From SLQH01 sp964612995 (lineage in GTDB: Bacteria > Planctomycetota > UBA11346): a stretch of DNA of 5,462 bases. Numbering within the stretch: the first letter of the stretch is position 1; every line of letters begins with the position of its first letter. A program made the position numbers and the translations under genes. Positions 1-5,163 of this stretch are shown here, piece by piece. The notes under the pieces are model-generated. The model searched no databases. It was not told the DNA's origin and was given only the letters and a program-made list of their open reading frames with translations. The stretch covers positions 1 through 5,462 of the forward strand of contig CAZTGE010000209.1 in NCBI GenBank assembly GCA_964612995.1, given 5' to 3'.

Positions 1-50
1 CGCGGGCGCCGCCCGCACCCCAAGGGGCATTGTAGCGGTCGGCGCCCGCG
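1..50. repeat. Inverted repeat (10-bp perfect arms) at the left edge
   Basis: The first ten bases (CGCGGGCGCC) and positions 41-50 (GGCGCCCGCG) are exact reverse complements. The 30-base interior holds a smaller CCCC-AA-GGGG hairpin at 18-27. No run of T follows on either strand, so it does not look like an intrinsic terminator. It may extend beyond the window edge. Function unknown; it is the first in a chain of hairpins reaching position 376. Confidence 0.6.
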
Positions 51-63
51 CGGCTATTTGTTC

Positions 64-101
64 GCGGGGGCTCGCTCTGCGCTGCGCGCAGTCGCCCCCG
101 C
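64..101. repeat. Inverted repeat with nested hairpin
   Basis: GCGGGGGC at 64-71 pairs perfectly with GCCCCCGC at 94-101. Inside it CTGCGC (77-82) pairs with GCGCAG (86-91) around a 3-nt loop. As RNA or single-stranded DNA it would fold into one long, slightly interrupted stem. No T tract follows. Function unknown; probably part of the same repeat cluster as its neighbours. Confidence 0.55.
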
Positions 102-110
102 TACGCCCCC

Positions 111-168
111 ATTCCATTCCCCTGGAAAAGTGCGCATGGTCATGCGCACTTTTCCAGGGGAATGGAAT
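111..168. repeat. Long perfect palindrome, 28-bp arms, 2-nt centre
   Basis: Positions 111-138 and 141-168 are exact reverse complements over all 28 bases, separated only by GT (139-140). The arms run from ATTCCATTCC at the outer edge to GTGCGCATG at the centre. Such a near-spacerless palindrome can extrude as a cruciform and tends to be unstable in replication, so perfect conservation suggests recent arrival or selection. There is no T tract for an intrinsic terminator and no ORF of recognisable function across it. It could be a palindromic mobile repeat unit, a cruciform recombination substrate or a protein-binding site. The symmetry is seen directly; the role is not known. Confidence 0.9.
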
Positions 169-237
169 ATCTGCCCTCCGGCGGCACTTGCTCCACGGCC
201 TGACGGCTTGCGGGGCTGCGCTTGCGCTCCACGGGCC

Positions 238-275
238 GCTGGCCCCACTGGGGCCAGCTATCGCCTGCGGCGATA
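238..275. repeat. Two abutting perfect hairpins
   Basis: GCTGGCCCCA (238-247) pairs with TGGGGCCAGC (249-258) around a single central base. It is followed without a gap by TATCGCC (259-265) pairing with GGCGATA (269-275) around TGC. Two perfect stems placed end to end are unlikely to be chance and continue the hairpin chain of this left region. Neither is followed by T residues. Function unknown. Confidence 0.6.
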
Positions 276-283
276 CCCGCTTC

Positions 284-323
284 GCCCACCACTCGGCGCC
301 AGACCCCATCGCGTATGATGGGG
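284..323 (+). repeat. Left copy of a dispersed repeat, with terminal hairpin
   Basis: Positions 284-304 (GCCCACCACTCGGCGCCAGA plus C) and 305-323 (CCCATCGCGTATGATGGGG) recur as reverse complements at 5202-5225 and 5164-5182. The distal copy has 3 extra bases in the first block, 17 of 19 matches in the second, and a 19-nt insertion between the blocks. The second block forms a hairpin here, CCCCATC (304-310) with GATGGGG (317-323). One of the two base changes in each stem context keeps this region self-complementary only in part at the distal copy. Confidence 0.65.
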
Positions 324-339
324 CCCCGAAAAAGGGCGA

Positions 340-376
340 GGTAACCACTCATGCCCGTTGGGCCTGAGTGGTTACC
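340..376. repeat. Strong near-perfect hairpin upstream of the cupin gene
   Basis: GGTAACCACTCA (340-351) pairs perfectly with TGAGTGGTTACC (365-376). Beyond one mismatch, GCCC (353-356) pairs with GGGC (360-363) around a GTT loop, giving a 16-pair stem. It ends 72 bases before the cupin start codon. If transcribed it would be a stable 5'-leader structure, but there is no T tract, so attenuator or operator roles are speculative. It may equally be the last member of the palindromic repeat cluster that starts at position 1. Confidence 0.7.
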
Positions 377-436
377 CTTGGCCTTCCTCAACGTGAGCGG
401 CCGGATCCGCCGTCACCGATCGCGGCGCAGAGAGAC

Positions 437-441
437 AGGAG
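437..441 (+). promoter_or_regulatory. Ribosome binding site that sets the cupin start
   Basis: AGGAG lies seven bases before the ATG at 449. The reading frame is open upstream as far as a GTG at 368, but that codon sits inside the hairpin at 340-376 and has no Shine-Dalgarno sequence. The ATG at 449 is therefore preferred. Confidence 0.7.
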
Positions 442-448
442 CAGACAC

Positions 449-799
449 ATGGATTGTACAGCAGACGGAGGACGCAAGGGCTTGTGTCCGTCCACCGTGG
501 TCACGGTCGCCGGTCTGGTGGAATACGGCGAGGACGCGGTGGTCAGCCGGACCGTCGTCGACCAGCCGACGGGCACGGTGACCGTGTTCGCTTTCGCCGC
601 CGGCCAGCGCCTGAGCGAGCACTCCGCACCCTTCGACGCCCTGGTGCAGGTCGTCGACGGCTCCGGCGTGTTCACCATCGGGGGCACCGAACACCGTGTC
701 GCCGCCGGCGAGCTGATCATCATGCCAGCCGACATCCCCCATGCGGTCGACGCGCGCGAGCGCTTCAAGATGGTACTGACGATGATCAAGGGCGGCTGA
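449..799 (+). CDS. Small single-domain cupin protein (116 aa)
   Basis: A compact cupin of the Cupin_2 type, a cytosolic beta-barrel with no signal peptide or membrane segment. Cupin motif 1 is visible around residues 52-71 (GQRLSEHSAPFDALVQVVDG), but only one histidine, H58, is present; the second histidine of the usual HxH is alanine and the usual glutamate is absent. Motif 2 is at residues 88-98 (GELIIMPADIP followed by H98). The conserved tail ERFKMVLTMI is typical of a widespread subfamily of about 110 residues of unknown substrate. With two candidate metal ligands, H58 and H98, a catalytic metal is doubtful and sensing or binding is equally possible. The start is chosen for AGGAG at 437-441. 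It stands alone on the plus strand, preceded by repeat DNA and convergent with the PLDc_N-type gene at 852-1181. Family assignment is firm; function unknown. Confidence 0.9.
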   Translation: MDCTADGGRKGLCPSTVVTVAGLVEYGEDAVVSRTVVDQPTGTVTVFAFAAGQRLSEHSAPFDALVQVVDGSGVFTIGGTEHRVAAGELIIMPADIPHAVDARERFKMVLTMIKGG

Positions 800-851
800 G
801 CCCGACCGCATCGCCCACGCACCGGGCACCGGCCTCGCCGAGAGAGCGGCT

Positions 852-1181
852 TCAGCGCTCCCGGCCGGCCGCGCGAGAGCCGGCGCCAGTGAATTGTGCT
901 GCGCCGGCGCGGCGTGCAGCGCCCGGGCGGCGCCCACGGCCCGGGCGATGGCGCTCAGCTACAGAGCTGCCAGACCGGCGCGCCGGTTCGCGCGGGATCG
1001 CGAGGTAGATCAGGCTGCCCAGCGGACCGAGGAAGATGATGATCAGGATCCCGATCAGGCGGTTGCTGTCGCTCAAACGGGGATTGGTGATGCAATGGAT
1101 CAGCGACCAGACCCAGAGGCCGAAGATCATCAGCCAGACCAGGCCGATCAAGCCGACCATAATCGCGAACGTGCTTTCCAT
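852..1181 (-). CDS. PLDc_N-type small membrane protein (109 aa)
   Basis: The first 65 residues match the two-helix PLDc_N pattern (the N-terminal membrane region of cardiolipin synthase-like proteins, often found alone). Helix 1 is at about residues 5-29, ending in WVWSLIH; a polar loop with NPRLSDSNRLIG follows; helix 2 is at about 42-62, ending in the typical GPLGSLIYL. There is no HKD phospholipase motif, so no enzyme activity is expected; such stand-alone proteins have no established role. The tail from about residue 66 is rich in Arg, Gly and Ala and probably disordered; it may partly be read-through into formerly non-coding DNA. GGAAGGA (1187-1193) is five bases before the ATG. The ATG overlaps the upstream gene's TGA by one base (TGATG), implying translational coupling. 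A longer open frame extends to 1430, but that would run across the attC-like site and is rejected. Confidence 0.8.
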   Translation of the reverse strand: MESTFAIMVGLIGLVWLMIFGLWVWSLIHCITNPRLSDSNRLIGILIIIFLGPLGSLIYLAIPREPARRSGSSVAERHRPGRGRRPGAARRAGAAQFTGAGSRAAGRER

Positions 1182-1390
1182 CAGGGTCCTTCCCGAGCAG
1201 GTGGGGCCACCACGTCGACTTCCTCTTCGCCGCGGCGGCGGAGCAGCGCACGGATCTCGTGGATCAGCGACCAACTCAGCGCCGCGCCGAGCAGGGTGAA
1301 CACAATGCCGCCGATCGGCATGACGATCCACCCGCCATTGGTCCCCTCGGCGCTCACTGTCATGCCCAGCAGCAATACGCCGAAGACCAA
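1181..1390 (-). CDS. Hypothetical small membrane protein, start uncertain (up to 69 aa)
   Basis: No family recognised. A membrane segment spans about residues 21-42 (WIVMPIGGIVFTLLGAALSW), followed by a charged tail with RRRGEEE; the N-terminal VFGVLLLG is also hydrophobic. The longest frame begins with TTG at 1390-1388, exactly the base after the predicted attC cleavage point, and a TGA lies two codons upstream (1396-1394). No clear Shine-Dalgarno precedes that TTG; an ATG at 1363 would give 60 residues but also lacks one. The gene may therefore be a cassette ORF starting at the cassette edge, or may have lost its true 5' end there. It is coupled by a one-base overlap to the downstream PLDc_N-type gene and shares the pentapeptide WSLIH with it, so the two probably act together in the inner membrane. 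The ORF is likely real; its start is not settled. Confidence 0.55.
   Translation of the reverse strand: MVFGVLLLGMTVSAEGTNGGWIVMPIGGIVFTLLGAALSWSLIHEIRALLRRRGEEEVDVVAPPAREGP
1187..1193 (-). promoter_or_regulatory. Ribosome binding site for the PLDc_N-type gene
   Basis: GGAAGGA on the minus strand lies five bases before the ATG at 1181, inside the last codons of the upstream ORF. It supports this start over the much longer upstream frame. Confidence 0.65.
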
Positions 1391-1443
1391 CGTTCAAGGT
1401 AACTGGGCCGCGAAGCGGCGTCCAGTTCACCGCCTTGTTCGAT
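1385..1443 (-). other. attC-like integron recombination site (59 bp), minus-strand orientation
   Basis: Read on the minus strand, the site opens with ATCGAAC (1443-1437) and ends with GTTGGTC (1391-1385). Each matches six of seven positions of the attC core consensus, RYYYAAC and GTTRRRY. Between them the arms pair imperfectly: AAGG with CCTT, then GGTGAACTGG with CCAGTTACC, leaving one unpaired G in the left arm, the kind of extrahelical base that gives attC sites their polarity. The centre, GACGCCGCTTCGCGGC, is the sequence typical of many integron cassette sites, and the total length equals the classic 59-base element. Predicted cleavage is between G1391 and T1390. The core mismatches suggest a solitary or decayed site. 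No integrase gene or second attC was found here. Confidence 0.65.
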
Positions 1444-1447
1444 CATG

Positions 1448-1478
1448 TTTCTCACAGAGGCACGGAGACACGGAGAAA
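1448..1478 (+). repeat. CACGGAGA-type short tandem repeat motif
   Basis: Three 8-bp units follow each other: CACAGAGG (1453-1460), CACGGAGA (1461-1468) and CACGGAGA (1469-1476). They are bracketed by TTTCTC (1448-1453) and GAGAAA (1473-1478), which are reverse complements. Motifs of this kind are familiar from many bacterial genomes next to GxxExxY genes, and a GxxExxY fragment lies immediately beside it here. Base composition is less GC-rich than the neighbourhood, consistent with import. Confidence 0.7.
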
Positions 1479-1577
1479 TCATGAGAGGTTACCGTTGATG
1501 GTACGAGTAATGCCATCTTTCATCAGCGCTTCTCCGAAGTTCAACAGATACCCCAGTCGCAAACCGGTCAACTTCAG
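1479..1577 (-). pseudogene. C-terminal remnant of a GxxExxY protein
   Basis: Minus-strand translation of 1577-1482 gives about 32 residues with RLGYLLNFGEALMKDGITR near the middle and a TGA at 1481-1479. This is the characteristic end of GxxExxY proteins (TIGR04256, a PD-(D/E)XK nuclease-like family; PF13366), which are usually about 125 residues long. Only the last quarter is present: no start codon, no GxxExxY motif and no catalytic core precede it. In its frame the readable homology stops at about 1583, where the 118-residue gene ends (stop 1581-1579). A deletion or recombination therefore joined the two. The fragment is visibly less GC-rich than both neighbours, and it is followed by the CACGGAGA motif commonly seen around such genes. 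The family call rests on recognition of the C-terminal pattern. Confidence 0.7.
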
Positions 1578-1578
1578 C

Positions 1579-1935
1579 TCAGTCGATGAGCAGGAAGGCG
1601 ACGACCGCACCGACGATAGCCAGGATCCAGGCGGTCCACATCCACACGGGAATCGGCTTGCCGGTGTCGGAGCGCACCCGCGCGCTCTCGCTCATCTGGC
1701 GCAGAGCGCTGATCTCGCGCGAGCGACTCTCGGCCTGGGCGTAGATCTCGCGCGAGAGCTTCTGGTCCTCTGCCGGGATCTCAGCGACGCCGCCGACCTG
1801 GTCGGCACGGCTCTTGAGCAGATGATAGAGCGCCTGCGAGTCGCTGGCCTCCTCCGCATCCGCATGGGCTTCAGCGGCGCCGGCAGCGATGGCCGCGTCG
1901 GTCTCGTCGTAGGCCGAAGGGGTCACAGCGTTCAT
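1579..1935 (-). CDS. Hypothetical protein with one C-terminal membrane anchor (118 aa)
   Basis: No family recognised. Residues 1-30 are Ala- and acidic-rich (ETDAAIAAGAAEAHADAEE). Residues 31-92 are charged and helical with coiled-coil character (SREIYAQAESRSREISALRQ). Residues 95-117 form one hydrophobic helix (PVWMWTAWILAIVGAVVAFL), so the protein is probably tail-anchored or single-pass with the bulk in the cytoplasm. There is no signal peptide. The ATG at 1935 is preferred because upstream codons of the open frame are Arg/Pro-rich noise; no strong Shine-Dalgarno is visible (GGGG about a dozen bases upstream is weak). It lies 169 bases downstream of the M16 gene on the same strand, so co-transcription is possible but not shown. 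Its stop sits at the junction with the GxxExxY remnant. Coding appears real; function unknown. Confidence 0.65.
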   Translation of the reverse strand: MNAVTPSAYDETDAAIAAGAAEAHADAEEASDSQALYHLLKSRADQVGGVAEIPAEDQKLSREIYAQAESRSREISALRQMSESARVRSDTGKPIPVWMWTAWILAIVGAVVAFLLID

Positions 1936-2091
1936 GGTGCAGTTTCTACCCCACAGGGAAACGGTCGTTGCCACGGACTTGCCGCCGGTGCGGCAGAAGC
2001 GCCGGACGGTCGGCGAGCTGGCGTGACTGGACGCTGGGAAACCCCACCTTGGCTGCGCCAACGGCCGCAGGCAAGCTCGAAGGGGCGCCGC

Positions 2092-2104
2092 TGACGGGCC
2101 GTCA
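2092..2104. repeat. Short palindrome abutting the M16 stop codon
   Basis: TGACGG and CCGTCA are perfect reverse complements around one G, immediately downstream of the M16 TAG (2107-2105). With 6-bp arms and no T tract on the minus strand it is a weak terminator candidate at best. Confidence 0.35.
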
Positions 2105-4819
2105 CTACGGTCCGGGAGGCGTTCCACCCGGATTCTGGGCGGTCGGGCCGTTCTCGGGGCTGCTCTCGGGGCTGCTCTCGAGCACCACCACCACCGGCGG
2201 GGAATCGAAGCAGCTGGCCGCGAGCGTAGCGAGGTCCTCGACGGTCACCGCCTGCACGCGCTCGGCGTAGGCGGTCAATGCCTTGAGGTCGCCATCGCGC
2301 AGGAGGATGCCTGCGTGCGCACGCGCGGCCTCACGCGGGCGTTCGAGCGCCAGGGTGTGGCGGGTGATGCAGGCGGTCTTGGCCGCGACCAGCTCATCTG
2401 CCGGCAAGGGGATCACGCCGCCTTCGGCCGGCGCATCGGCGCTGGCGGACAGCTGGCTGCGCAGGGTGGCGATCTCGTCGGTCAGCGCCGCCTGCACCGT
2501 CTCGGCGCCGACCCCGTCGGCGAGCTCGGCGCTGATGACCAGCAGGCCACGGCCGGCGTAGTACTCGCGATCATAGTCGACCTTTCGAGCCCGGCTACCC
2601 AGACGCCGCGCGAGACGCCGACCGTCGCCGTCCCCAGCGAGCAGGGTGCAGAGGACATCGAAGGTCGCCCGCCAGGCGTGGAGGTCCTCGCGGGCGATGC
2701 CCGGCCAGGCCAACGCGATCGCGCGCTGCGGGCCGTCCCAGGCGAGGGTGGCGGTGCCCGAGGGCCGTTCGCCGTCGCTCCAGTCCGCACCCTCGGAGCG
2801 GGGAGCCTTGCCATCGGGCAGCGCGGGCGCGCCACTCATCAGGCGCTCGAGTTCGGTCAACGCCGCGGTGGCGTCGCTGTCGCCGTAGAACCCGATGACC
2901 ACGTTCGCCGGTACGGTGAGGCGTTGGTGCAATGCCGCGACCACGTCGCTTTTGACCGCCTGGAGGGTAGCGCGGGTTCCCAGCGGCCCGGCGCTGGCGT
3001 AGTGATCGGCGAACATCAGATCGCGCACCGCGGCCACCAGGCGCTCGCGCCAGCCGCCGACACGCTCGCGTTTTGCGAGTTCGGCCAGCACCTGTTGGCG
3101 GATGCGATCGATCGCCTCGCTCTGCAGGTCGGGCCGCTTGAGGATGTCGACCAGGATCGCGAGCGCCTCCGTCTGATGCTCCGGGAAACAGGTCATGGTC
3201 AGCGTGATGGCGTGGGTAGTGCGTTCGACATCGAGGCTCATGCCCAGTGCGGCGAGCCGATCCTGGAAGTCCTGCCCGTTGAGGCCGAGGGTGCCGCGCG
3301 TGAACAGGCGGGCGAGGACCGTCGCCGCACCGCGATGCTCCGGCGCCTCGACCGCACGCCCACCGCCAAGGGTGGCGCACAGATGGACCAGGCCGACGGG
3401 GGAATACTGGTGCAGCACCCGGACACCGTTGCTCAACGCGGTGGTGGTCGGGGGGACATCGCTGAGCAGAGTCGTCGGGCCGTTGTCGATCGCGGTGGCC
3501 GACTCGCTCGTGCCGGAGCTGAGCACCAGACGGTTGAGGCTGTCGTCGCACAGCCACCGGGCCGCGGCCAAGCGCAGTTCATCCGAACCGACCGCCGCGA
3601 TCGCGTTCTGGAAGCGCTCGCCGTAGGTCGGCACGCCCAGGGCGACCTCCCAGCTCGCCAGCTCCTCTCCGATGTCCCGGGCGGTGGCCTGCCGCGCGAC
3701 CGCACTGCGCCGCAACCCCTGCTTGGCCGCCTGCAGCCCCGCGTTGCCCGGCCCGCCGTTGATCAGCGCCCTGAGCACCTGCTGCACCGCGAGCCAGGCA
3801 TCGGCGCCGCGCTTGGGCAGCGGCTGGTAGCTGATGGCGATATACCCTGGAAAGGCGCCGCGCTTGACGTTGCGCACCCACAGATCGGTCGCCAGCTGAC
3901 CCGACTCGAGCGCCTGGCGCAGGGGCGAATGACGCGGACTGTCGAGCAGCGCGGCGAGGACCTCGAGCGCTGGCTGGTCTTCATGACCGGCGTGGGGCAG
4001 GCGCCAGGCGAACACCCGCCGCTCCTCCGGTCGCGACCAGCTGCGCGCGGTGACCTGGGCCGCGTATTGCGGAGGCTCCTGCAGACGCGGTTTGGGATGC
4101 CAGCCCCCAGACGGCAGGGCGGTGAAGGCGCGTTCGACCTCGGCCTCGATCGCGTTGGCCGAGACGTGGCCGACCACGATCACGGTCACGTTGGGCGCGG
4201 TGTAGCGCGCGGCCTGATAGGCGCGGATCTGGGCCAACTGCAGCGTGCGGGTCAGGCGCGCGACCCCGGTGACCGGCAGCCGCGCGGGATGACGCCGGTA
4301 GACCGCCATGTCGAGCAGGCGCCGCTCCTCCGCGCGCAGGCCGGGCGACGCGGTGCGAGCGAGCATCCGTTGACGCTGACGCTCGAGATCCTCCTGCGTG
4401 TAATCGCGATAGGTCAGCAAGCCAGCGAGCACGTCGAGGCCGGAAGCGAACTGGGAATCGGTGGTGGTCAGACCGAAGGCGGTGTGGTCGACGTGGGTCT
4501 GCCCCCGCAGGCGGTCCCCCACGCCATGGAGCAGGCGTTCGCCGATATCGCGCCCGCCGGCCATCGCCAGTCGGCGCAGCAGATCGCTGACCCCGGTGCC
4601 GAGCAGGCCTTCCTCGTGCAGCGGGGCGGCGCGGACGAGCACCTGGATGTCGACCACGTGCGAGACCTGCCGGTCGCGGACGATGAGGGTGATGCCGGAG
4701 TCCAGGACCCGACGTTGCACGCTCTGGGCCTGGAGTACACAGATACAACTGGTCAGCAGGATGAGGCTGCGCATGCCACCTGGCATCCCGTTCCACCTGC
4801 TTGCGCGATGCTCCTCCAT
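2105..4819 (-). CDS. Two-unit M16 (insulinase-fold) protein lacking the zinc motif, exported
   Basis: A 904-residue protein with two M16-type halves, roughly residues 35-440 and 455-880. Each would contain two homologous alpha/beta domains, the closed-clamshell layout of pitrilysin-family proteins. The first half shows the M16 landmarks LDSGITLIVRD (39-49), GTGVSDLLRRLAMAGG (74-89) and TAPNVTVIVVGHV (207-219). Where active enzymes have HxxEH, this protein has D79, R82 and R83, and the region of the third zinc ligand reads MLART (152-156). In the second half GAATVLARLFTRGT (497-510) has T500, A503 and R504 at the equivalent places. Neither half should bind catalytic zinc. A hydrophobic leader (about residues 17-30, LILLTSCICVLQ) suggests export, either by signal peptidase after LQA or as a lipoprotein at C25. 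Starts at 4819 (AGGAG 9 nt upstream) and 4786 (AGGTGG 6 nt upstream) are both plausible. The Pro/Ser-rich C-terminus carries a small tandem repeat. A 13-bp palindrome at 2092-2104 directly after the stop lacks a T tract. Confidence 0.9.
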   Translation of the reverse strand: MEEHRASRWNGMPGGMRSLILLTSCICVLQAQSVQRRVLDSGITLIVRDRQVSHVVDIQVLVRAAPLHEEGLLGTGVSDLLRRLAMAGGRDIGERLLHGVGDRLRGQTHVDHTAFGLTTTDSQFASGLDVLAGLLTYRDYTQEDLERQRQRMLARTASPGLRAEERRLLDMAVYRRHPARLPVTGVARLTRTLQLAQIRAYQAARYTAPNVTVIVVGHVSANAIEAEVERAFTALPSGGWHPKPRLQEPPQYAAQVTARSWSRPEERRVFAWRLPHAGHEDQPALEVLAALLDSPRHSPLRQALESGQLATDLWVRNVKRGAFPGYIAISYQPLPKRGADAWLAVQQVLRALINGGPGNAGLQAAKQGLRRSAVARQATARDIGEELASWEVALGVPTYGERFQNAIAAVGSDELRLAAARWLCDDSLNRLVLSSGTSESATAIDNGPTTLLSDVPPTTTALSNGVRVLHQYSPVGLVHLCATLGGGRAVEAPEHRGAATVLARLFTRGTLGLNGQDFQDRLAALGMSLDVERTTHAITLTMTCFPEHQTEALAILVDILKRPDLQSEAIDRIRQQVLAELAKRERVGGWRERLVAAVRDLMFADHYASAGPLGTRATLQAVKSDVVAALHQRLTVPANVVIGFYGDSDATAALTELERLMSGAPALPDGKAPRSEGADWSDGERPSGTATLAWDGPQRAIALAWPGIAREDLHAWRATFDVLCTLLAGDGDGRRLARRLGSRARKVDYDREYYAGRGLLVISAELADGVGAETVQAALTDEIATLRSQLSASADAPAEGGVIPLPADELVAAKTACITRHTLALERPREAARAHAGILLRDGDLKALTAYAERVQAVTVEDLATLAASCFDSPPVVVVLESSPESSPENGPTAQNPGGTPPGP
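2152..2175 (-). repeat. In-frame 12-bp tandem duplication in the M16 C-terminus
   Basis: TCTCGGGGCTGC occurs twice head to tail (2152-2163 and 2164-2175), followed by the partial unit TCTCG. It encodes the repeated SSPE in the disordered tail (residues 882-889). Being a multiple of three it keeps the frame; slippage could vary tail length between strains. Confidence 0.75.
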
Positions 4820-4953
4820 CGGCGGGGACTCCTGGATCCACCAGGATAGGACCCAGCCTTGAAGCGCGCAATAGCAGGAACGCTGAACCCTCGGCGCGAT
4901 CGGCCGGCGCCACGGTCACACGATCGCGCCCGCAACACGCCGCGACACGGCTT
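4820..4953. other. Region upstream of the M16 gene
   Basis: This should hold the M16 promoter on the minus strand, but no convincing -35/-10 pair is visible. CCTGG and CCAGG at about 4831-4845 form a small hairpin just ahead of the Shine-Dalgarno. No ORF with recognisable protein character lies here. Confidence 0.35.
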
Positions 4954-5142
4954 TCAGTGGCGCCGAACGCAGACGGGGATGCCCTGCATCGAACGGAAGT
5001 CGAGCCGACCATCGAGGCAGGGGATCTCGATCGGGGTCTGGTAGCCGCTGAGCGCGTAATGCCACCAAGGTGGGCCTCCACCCACAATCCAACAACCCAA
5101 GGGTTGCGAGCATAGGGCTCCGGCATACCTTTCTGCCTTCAC
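4954..5142 (-). CDS. Possible 62-codon ORF, unrecognised; may be repeat-derived
   Basis: The frame opens with GTG at 5142 and ends at a TGA. The product is rich in Gly, Trp and Cys (GCWIVGGGPPWWHYALSGYQ at residues 16-35), ends in MQGIPVCVRRH, and belongs to no family I can name. There is no clear Shine-Dalgarno and no signal peptide. The segment 5052-5076, around GGTGGCATTACGCGC on the minus strand, resembles intergenic repeat sequence seen in many proteobacterial genomes, and the flanking DNA is repeat-rich. It may therefore be a repeat that happens to be open rather than a gene. It is on the same strand as, and 135 bases from, the M16 gene. Confidence that it is expressed is low. Confidence 0.25.
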   Translation of the reverse strand: MKAERYAGALCSQPLGCWIVGGGPPWWHYALSGYQTPIEIPCLDGRLDFRSMQGIPVCVRRH

Positions 5143-5163
5143 ATCCAGGGGTCACCCCCAGGA

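Noticed and set aside
58..318. Small plus-strand ORF across the left flank
   Set aside because: It reads straight through the long palindrome, with the mirror frame equally open. The peptide is a by-product of the inverted repeat, without protein character.
357..363. GTTGGGC, a perfect attC/attI core match
   Set aside because: It is the loop and inner stem of the symmetric hairpin at 340-376, and no second core or attC-like asymmetric arms accompany it.
1..376. CRISPR array or retron/DGR element
   Set aside because: The hairpins differ in sequence and spacing with no regular direct repeat, and no cas gene or reverse transcriptase is present in the window.
800..960. Search for a second attC site closing a cassette with the two small membrane-protein genes
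   Set aside because: The stretch is rich in GGCGCC-type runs, but no RYYYAAC and GTTRRRY pair with matching arms was found.
1182..1430. N-terminal extension of the PLDc_N-type gene up to an ATG at 1430
   Set aside because: It would run through the attC-like site and overlap the whole upstream ORF. The upstream residues look like noise, and a good Shine-Dalgarno precedes the ATG at 1181.
1936..2127. N-terminal extension of the 118-residue protein to 2127
   Set aside because: The added residues are Arg/Pro/Ser-rich without pattern and would overlap the end of the M16 gene. The ATG at 1935 begins the part with protein-like composition.
2315..4849. Very long (844-codon) plus-strand open frame opposite the M16 gene
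   Set aside because: It is the antisense shadow of a high-GC coding region, with a composition of Gly, Arg, Ala, Asp, Gln and Val and no domain pattern. The minus-strand frame has clear M16 landmarks, a leader and a ribosome binding site.
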